27,881 nt of DNA, taken from the NCBI GenBank assembly GCA_964407285.1, contig CAYOVG010000042.1, positions 1 through 27,881 on the forward strand. The letters run 5' to 3'. A program made the position numbers and the translations under genes. Below are positions 22,654 through 27,881 of this stretch, piece by piece. Position 1 is the stretch's first letter; each line of letters opens with the position of its first letter. The notes beneath the pieces are model-generated. The model saw only the letters and a list, made by a program, of their open reading frames with translations, had not been told where the DNA came from and ran no database searches. The stretch comes from CAYOVG01 sp964407285 (GTDB lineage: Bacteria; Desulfobacterota; Syntrophobacteria; Syntrophobacterales; Syntrophobacteraceae).

Positions 22654-24945
22654 ATGCCGACGCCGGGGGAAAAACTCGGTATCCTGAAGGACAACAATCC
22701 TTTCAGTTCGGCGAGCGTGGGGGACCCCTGGGAAGGCAGGTATCCCAGCGTCGGGTCCATCAACGACGCCGCATTCGAGGGGCTGCGCCGGCTCATCAGG
22801 CAAAAAGCGACCAATCCGGCGCTCCCGGTGGCGGCGCTCGTGCTCGGAGAGGCGGGCAGCGGCAAGACCCACCTGCTCGGCAGGATACTCGAATACGGCA
22901 AGGAAACGAAGCCGGCCTTTTCCTTCGCCTACGTTCAACCCATCGAAGACCCCGAACAGACATTCCGCTACCTGCTGCGCGAAGTGGTCGTCAACCTGTG
23001 CCGGCCCGCGGGAGGTCCTTCCAGCGCCACGCAACTCGACAGGCTGCTTGCGCTCCTGGTCGTCGACGCCGCAAGAGACTACCAGCTTCACCGCCATGGG
23101 TCCGAGAGACGGGTCCGGGGTGAAATCTCCGAAGACCCGACATTCGCCTTCAACCTGTTATCCGCCGGCTCCTACAAGGTACTGGAAAAACAGGCCGCCG
23201 CACTGCTGACATCCGCGGAACCCTCGATCCCGAGGGAATTCATCAAGGTGCTTTTCCAGTACCGCCTTCCGGAAAAACGCCCGGCGGCGATGAACTGGCT
23301 CAAAGGCAGCACCCTCGACGCGGACGATTGCGCTCTGCTCCAGGTACCGGACCGGTCCCGGTCGTCGCTTCGGACGTTGGAGCAGGAAGCCCGCGACATT
23401 TTGAACTCGCTCGGGATCCTCCTCGGCCGGTACGGAGAACTGCTGGTCGTTTGTTTCGACCGCCTCGAAAACCTGGAGACGAACGAACAGATCCACTCTT
23501 TCGGGAAGATGCTCGAATTCCTGGTGGACAAGGCGAGAGGCATGCTCCCGGTGGCGTGCTTCAGGGGGCAGGCGTGGGAGGAGAAGTTCCGGACGACGTT
23601 GAACGCGCATGTGGAAAGCCGCCTCAGCGCCAACGAATTCACGCTGCTGGGAGAGTGCGCCCCCGAACAGGCCATGGAGATCATTCGAAGCCGCCTCGCG
23701 CTGGTGCTCGGGGACGATGGGAGCGAAGATCTCTACCCCTTCGACAGGACGCAACTGCTCGACGATTTCAAGCGAGGCCTTCACCTGCACAGTCCCAGGT
23801 CGGTGGTGATACGGGCGAACCAGGTCCTGAAGGAACTGCTCGCTCAGTCTCCCGATAAGCCGATGACGCCGCTCGAGAAGGTGCGGGACGAGTTTCAGAG
23901 CCAGTACCAGGGGGTCCTTCTTGATTTCGACCGGCATCAGCCCGACCGTGACAGGTTGCGGCGCGCATTGGAGCTGTATCTGAACCATGTACCGCCCGAT
24001 GCGGGCTTTGCGGTCCGGTTTCCTGCGCAACCCTACAAGAAAGAGAAGTACATCGATATCACCTGCAAGCTTATACCGGCAGGGGCTTCGCCGCGGTTTT
24101 GCGTGTTCATCATCGATGTCGAGCAGCACCATTCCGCCGTTACGGCTGGACTCAGGCAGGGGATCGCCTTCCTGGAAAAATACCCGGCCGGCAAAGCCTT
24201 CTACATTCGGGATGAGCGATGTCCGTTTCCACAGCCTCCCAAGTGGAAGGCGACAAACGAAAGGCTCGAGGAATTCAGGGCCCGCGGCGGCCACGTATTG
24301 TTCCTGGACCGGGAGCATGCGGCCAGGTGGTACGCCCTGGCGCTGCTCAGGTATGCGGTCAAGGAGGGGGATGTGACCATCGAGGACCCCGTTTACGGCG
24401 CAAAATCCGTATCGATGGACGATCTGGCGGCATTCGCGGGGCGCGTCCTCCATGGCGAAGCCGACTTCGGATTCGAAGGGGTATCCTCGGTCCTCAAAGG
24501 GAATCCATCGGGCGCCCCGGGTCCACCTGTAAACCGGAAACCATCTTCGCCGGCTTCGTCTCATCCTCCGGCGCAATCGCCTGCCGGCGGCGTTGCGAAA
24601 CGGCTGCAACCACAACGTAATACCGGGCAGAGGGCGAACGGGACGGACCGGGCGCATTCGCCGCGGAGTACGGACTCCGCGGACGACGAAGTGGACGAAG
24701 ATGCGGATGTGGATGCGGACGACGAGTCCATTGCCCGGAAGGCGGTAAAGATCCTCAAAGACATGCCGATGATGATGGCGACGTCCCAGAACCTCACGGC
24801 AGCGCTCGTCGAATCGGGCGCGGCGGTGGGACTGGAAGAAGTGCTGGCGGCGGTCGGCAGGTTCAGAGACCGCTTCGAGGTGATTCCATCCAAGGACGGC
24901 GTCCTGATCATGGTGAAGAAGAGCTGGTTCCATGTACAAGGCTAG
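22654..24945 (+). CDS. Large P-loop ATPase with C-terminal winged-helix-like domain; cassette gene 2
   Basis: 763 residues, no membrane segments. An opening NPF-DPWE-SIN region precedes an AAA+/ORC-like ATPase core: Walker A GEAGSGKTH (about 65-73), Walker B LLVVCFDRLENL with Asp269 and Glu272, a sensor-like ACFRGQAWEEKF (301-312) and a SRL motif at 322-324. A middle alpha/beta region (about 420-600), with CVFIIDVEQHHSAV and AFYIRDERCPF, matches nothing I can name. Then comes a Pro/Ser linker (about 618-672), a strongly acidic run (about 676-691), and a C-terminal winged-helix-like unit (about 693-757). It may be the regulatory or loading ATPase for the nuclease-translocase encoded next, whose start lies 14 bases inside its 3' end. 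Substrate and trigger are unknown. Confidence 0.7.
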   Translation: MPTPGEKLGILKDNNPFSSASVGDPWEGRYPSVGSINDAAFEGLRRLIRQKATNPALPVAALVLGEAGSGKTHLLGRILEYGKETKPAFSFAYVQPIEDPEQTFRYLLREVVVNLCRPAGGPSSATQLDRLLALLVVDAARDYQLHRHGSERRVRGEISEDPTFAFNLLSAGSYKVLEKQAAALLTSAEPSIPREFIKVLFQYRLPEKRPAAMNWLKGSTLDADDCALLQVPDRSRSSLRTLEQEARDILNSLGILLGRYGELLVVCFDRLENLETNEQIHSFGKMLEFLVDKARGMLPVACFRGQAWEEKFRTTLNAHVESRLSANEFTLLGECAPEQAMEIIRSRLALVLGDDGSEDLYPFDRTQLLDDFKRGLHLHSPRSVVIRANQVLKELLAQSPDKPMTPLEKVRDEFQSQYQGVLLDFDRHQPDRDRLRRALELYLNHVPPDAGFAVRFPAQPYKKEKYIDITCKLIPAGASPRFCVFIIDVEQHHSAVTAGLRQGIAFLEKYPAGKAFYIRDERCPFPQPPKWKATNERLEEFRARGGHVLFLDREHAARWYALALLRYAVKEGDVTIEDPVYGAKSVSMDDLAAFAGRVLHGEADFGFEGVSSVLKGNPSGAPGPPVNRKPSSPASSHPPAQSPAGGVAKRLQPQRNTGQRANGTDRAHSPRSTDSADDEVDEDADVDADDESIARKAVKILKDMPMMMATSQNLTAALVESGAAVGLEEVLAAVGRFRDRFEVIPSKDGVLIMVKKSWFHVQG

Positions 24946-27100
24946 CGTTTCGCAGATACACCTGTTGCTGCGGTGTCCGAGACTCTTCGCCTACCAGTTG
25001 AAGGGACGCAGGAATCCCTGGAAGGTGGGTTTGAAGGGGTCGGGCGACATGCCGGGAAAGCTGTTCCACGACCATGTTGCACTCCCCTTCCACCGTTCGA
25101 TGGCGTCCGCGTCGTATTCCCCGGCCCGCCAAGCCCTTGATGGATTGCTCGCCGGTCCCGTCGAACATATCGAACCCGGAATCCTCGCGGTCCTGCGGGA
25201 GTATTTCTTCATTCCGCTACTGATGCGGCAGGGCGTCAGGCTGGAAGGCGCGCGGGCGATGCAGCTCGCCAGGGGGGTCGAACTGTGGGGGAAGCACCTG
25301 GCGAAATTTCTGGGCTCAATCGCACGACGAAGCGAGGGCGACGCGCAGTCGCTCCCCGCGAAGATCTTTCATAATCCGGAGAAAACTTTACAGGCGGTTT
25401 TTCACCTCGAGAGCGGGACCGACCTCCAGGTCACCGGAAAATACGACGCCCTTCTGTTCGATCCCGTCGGCAGGGAGGCCGTCGTCGTCGAATTCAAGGG
25501 GCGAAAGGCGGGGTGCGTCGAGGAGGATTTTCTGCAGGTCGTGCTGTACTGCCTGCTGATAAGGGAAGCATCGGGGGTAATCCCGCGAGGAGTGGTCTTC
25601 TACCTGGAGGAGGACGAACCGGCTGTTTCATATTCTCCCGAAGACATCGAACGGGCGATGCACAACATTCCCCATCTCTTCGAACATGTGGCGCAAACCA
25701 TGGAGGCGGTGTCGAGCAGGCGAAGCATTGCGTTGCCGTTGCCCCCCGACCGCGGCCTCTGCCGGGTCTGCATGTACGATCGCACCTGCGATCCATACTG
25801 GGGTCCACGGGAGGAGGATGCGCCCGTCGGTCCGTCCGTCGAGGAGATCTTCTCTCCGGTGGAGGACCTCTCCGTTCCCCCGGCTCATCCCGTTCCTCCT
25901 GTTCCGCCTGCTGCTCCTCTACCCGTCCACCCGGCTTCCGGTCTTCCCGTCACCCCCGGTTCGGCCTCATCGCCAGACGGCCCCGAAATCCCCGCGGGGT
26001 CGCCCGGTGGTTCGCCCGATCTACCCGAGACTTCCGACCCGGATGCCGTAGCGGAAGCGGAGGAGGGGCAGAAGGTCCTCATCGCCACACTGAAGCTTTT
26101 GAAACTCCCGGTGGAGCCGGCTGGATACATCGCCGGTCCCAGGTTCATCCGGTACAAGATCAAACCGCCGTTTCAGCGTGGAGTCACGGTCAAGAAGCTG
26201 ATGAACCAGCGCGAGAACCTGCAGGTGGAACTGGGACTCCAGGTCGCGCCGCTGATTCAGCCCCAGGCGGGTTTCGTGAGCGTGGATGTCCCGCGAAAGG
26301 TCATGACGCCGCTCACACTCGGTGAGGTGTGGCGAAAGGGAGAGGTGAACCGACCGTGTTCGAGGGCTGCATTCCCGATCGGGATGTCCATCGACGGTTC
26401 GATCGTGTGGGCGAACCTGGCCGAGCCGACAATGACGAGCATGCTGGTCGGGGGCACCGCCGGGAGCGGGAAGAGCATTTTTCTCAGGGCCGCTGCCGTC
26501 GGCCTCGCGCTCAATGCGAAGCCCGACGAGGTGCGGCTCACCCTGATCGACCCCAAGCGCGTAAGCTTCACGGACCTCGCCGCCCTGCCCCACCTGTCCT
26601 GCCCGGTGCTGATGGACAGCGAACCCGCCGCTGAAGCGCTCACCCGCCTGGTGGATGAGATGGAACGGCGGTACCGGCTGTTCGAGAAGGCGCGAGTCCC
26701 CGACATCACCGCTTACGAGCAGACCGGCGAGGTGCTGCCGCACCAGGTCGTTATGATCGACGAGTACGCCGACCTGATGATCTACAAGGACGTGAAGGAA
26801 CACCTGGAACTGTGCATCCAGCGCCTCGGGCAGAAGGGACGCGCGGCGGGGATGCATATGATTCTGGCGACCCAGCGACCGGACGCCAGGATCGTGACCC
26901 CGATCATCAAGGCCAACCTCCAGTTGAAAGTGGCCCTCAAGGTCACCAGCGCCGTCAACAGCGCGATCATCCTGGATCAGACGGGAGCGGAATGCCTGAT
27001 CGGCCATGGGGACATGCTGATCGGCGGCAGCGTTCCCCTGCAGAGGCTCCAGGGCCCGCTGGTGTCCCGCACCGAAATCGAAACGGCTGTGCGGCATTAA
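24932..27100 (+). CDS. Fe-S PD-(D/E)XK nuclease fused to FtsK-type DNA translocase; cassette gene 3
   Basis: 722 residues. The N-terminal part (about 1-290) has the marks of a Cas4/AddB/Dna2-like iron-sulfur nuclease: lone Cys15 in LLLRCPRLFAY, His46, Asp172 in TGKYDALL, Glu187-Phe-Lys189 in VVVEFKGRK, Gln202 with Tyr206 in LQVVLYCLL, and the cluster Cys277-x2-Cys280-x5-Cys286. A Pro-rich linker (about 310-370) leads to an FtsK/SpoIIIE motor: beta-like region about 385-480, Walker A GGTAGSGKS (507-515), LIDPKRVSF, Walker B VVMIDEYADL (606-615), and LATQRPDARIVTPIIKAN. It lacks the membrane domain of FtsK and any C-terminal gamma winged helix, ending soon after the motor. It should translocate and cut or process DNA in the cytosol. 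Start overlaps the ATPase gene by 14 bases. Confidence 0.85.
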   Translation: MYKASVSQIHLLLRCPRLFAYQLKGRRNPWKVGLKGSGDMPGKLFHDHVALPFHRSMASASYSPARQALDGLLAGPVEHIEPGILAVLREYFFIPLLMRQGVRLEGARAMQLARGVELWGKHLAKFLGSIARRSEGDAQSLPAKIFHNPEKTLQAVFHLESGTDLQVTGKYDALLFDPVGREAVVVEFKGRKAGCVEEDFLQVVLYCLLIREASGVIPRGVVFYLEEDEPAVSYSPEDIERAMHNIPHLFEHVAQTMEAVSSRRSIALPLPPDRGLCRVCMYDRTCDPYWGPREEDAPVGPSVEEIFSPVEDLSVPPAHPVPPVPPAAPLPVHPASGLPVTPGSASSPDGPEIPAGSPGGSPDLPETSDPDAVAEAEEGQKVLIATLKLLKLPVEPAGYIAGPRFIRYKIKPPFQRGVTVKKLMNQRENLQVELGLQVAPLIQPQAGFVSVDVPRKVMTPLTLGEVWRKGEVNRPCSRAAFPIGMSIDGSIVWANLAEPTMTSMLVGGTAGSGKSIFLRAAAVGLALNAKPDEVRLTLIDPKRVSFTDLAALPHLSCPVLMDSEPAAEALTRLVDEMERRYRLFEKARVPDITAYEQTGEVLPHQVVMIDEYADLMIYKDVKEHLELCIQRLGQKGRAAGMHMILATQRPDARIVTPIIKANLQLKVALKVTSAVNSAIILDQTGAECLIGHGDMLIGGSVPLQRLQGPLVSRTEIETAVRH

Positions 27101-27267
27101 ACGGGTGAGCGAGAGCATTTTAACAGCAATCGGACGTCATTTCCTGATGCAGCATTCATGAGATGTTTAAAACAGCCATGGAAAAACAGGGGTAAGAAAA
27201 AGCAGCCGGGCGCCACGGAAAGAATATAGTAACTCCTGCTCTCTACCCAAGTGGAATACCCGGGCTT

Positions 27268-27729
27268 TCACTCGATCTTCGGCATGAGCGTCCACTTGAT
27301 GAACCAGTACGGGCTTTCGGGCTCTCTGTCCAGGCACACGATACCCCCGTTTTGGAATTTGAAGATCTTCCTCTCGAGAGATCCCGTGACGAGATAAGAC
27401 GTGAGCCGCTCCATGAACGGAAGATGCCCGACGAGCATCAGGTTCTCGTCGCTCCTGAGCGTTCCTGCAACAGCCGTCACATCATCCAGGGGATTCAGTC
27501 CGGTTTGCTCCCGCACTCCTTCCCTGGGTTCGAGCGCCGACGCAAAGACCTCGGCGGTCCGGCGCGCCCGTTTCTTTCCACTGTGCTTTATGGAAAATAC
27601 CTTGACACCATAGGATTTGGCCACACCGGCTATCCGTTCGACATCCGAAAGACCTTCATCTGAAAGCCCCTGTTCGGGGTCCGCTTCCTTCGGGAGACTC
27701 CTTCCATGCTGGACGAGATAGAGAGCCAC
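27268..27729 (-). CDS. sixA: SixA-like histidine phosphatase
   Basis: 153 residues, the usual length of SixA. The catalytic block near the N-terminus reads LVQHGRS: the phospho-accepting His is kept, but the Arg of the usual RHG is Gln. The second conserved block LMLVGHLPFMERL supplies the other catalytic His, and HSGKKRARRTAEVF carries the basic residues that bind phosphate. SixA acts on phosphohistidine of signalling or phosphotransfer proteins; the Gln variant may mark a different substrate. The GTG at 27729 is fixed by GAGGAG 6 bases upstream. It is convergent with the cassette, with 167 bases between them. Confidence 0.8.
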   Translation of the reverse strand: MALYLVQHGRSLPKEADPEQGLSDEGLSDVERIAGVAKSYGVKVFSIKHSGKKRARRTAEVFASALEPREGVREQTGLNPLDDVTAVAGTLRSDENLMLVGHLPFMERLTSYLVTGSLERKIFKFQNGGIVCLDREPESPYWFIKWTLMPKIE

Positions 27730-27840
27730 AGTTTTCTCCTCATCATGCCTGAATTCCTAACATCGGCTTCCGGACCGAGCACTTTTTCCGGCCACCACCG
27801 AAGATTTTTCTTGACACAAGATCCCCGCCCGTGCGATTTT

Positions 27841-27881
27841 CCGCAACCCGCAACCCGCAACCCGCAACCCGCAACCCGCAA
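27841..27881. repeat. Heptanucleotide tandem repeat, cut by the window end
   Basis: The unit CCGCAAC is repeated five times without change, followed by a further CCGCAA reaching the last base, so the array probably continues outside. It lies upstream of the sixA gene and is non-coding as far as can be seen. Confidence 0.85.

Noticed and set aside
21914..27100. Assignment as Wadjet, BREX, DndFGH or SspFGH
   Set aside because: No SMC/MukB-like or toprim gene, no methylase or phosphatase partner, no sulfur-modification genes, and the protein sizes and domain orders differ.
24932..27100. Chromosomal cell-division FtsK or conjugative TraD/VirB4-like coupling protein
   Set aside because: There are no membrane helices and no gamma domain, and the nuclease fusion and neighbours do not fit division or conjugation.
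27841..27881. Possible CRISPR array
   Set aside because: The unit is 7 bases and continuous, with no spacers; no cas genes are present. The Cas4-like domain at 24932 is fused to FtsK and is not evidence of CRISPR.

Overview
The window reads as a core-genome segment of a GC-rich, Gram-negative anaerobe, most likely a deltaproteobacterium related to the Syntrophobacterales. This is inferred from protein style and gene content only; no rRNA or other phylogenetic marker is present. All genes share similar composition, and no insertion sequence, tRNA, rRNA or CRISPR array was found.

Layout. (1) 1-5360, all on the minus strand: the end of an extracellular-polysaccharide locus, in transcription order a family 4 glycosyltransferase, a small secreted protein of unknown role, a Wzy/WaaL-like polymerase or ligase, a tandem acetyltransferase of CelD/FemAB type, and the first 50 codons of a further gene that runs off the window. 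(2) 5573-9896, minus: a high-affinity phosphate import operon pstS-pstC-pstA-pstB-pstB with two different ATPase genes. (3) 10186-11214, minus: an exported parvulin-type prolyl isomerase. (4) 11630-12856, plus: an MFS exporter, convergent with an orphan trehalose-phosphatase (13015-13830, minus). (5) 14154-17582, plus: yajC, a 365-base structured gap, then secD and secF. (6) 17572-21578, minus: a LysM/amidase lipoprotein, then the tight trio rtcA, a FAU-1-like DUF402 RNA-processing protein, and a tandem universal stress protein. (7) 21914-27100, plus: a compact three-gene cassette. It encodes a protein built of winged-helix-like segments, a large P-loop ATPase, and a fusion of a Cas4/AddB-like iron-sulfur nuclease to an FtsK-type DNA translocase. 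(8) 27268-27729, minus: a SixA-like phosphatase, followed by a heptanucleotide tandem repeat cut by the window end.

The cassette in region 7 is the strongest candidate for an undescribed system. The three genes are translationally coupled. They combine DNA-binding domains, a regulatory ATPase, a motor and a nuclease, and do not match the architecture of a defence or conjugation system I can name. Other points worth attention are the two PstB proteins, whose departures from consensus would fall in the same composite ATP site if they heterodimerise; the rtcA/FAU-1/Usp grouping; and several strong inverted repeats, especially in the yajC-secD gap and upstream of pstS.
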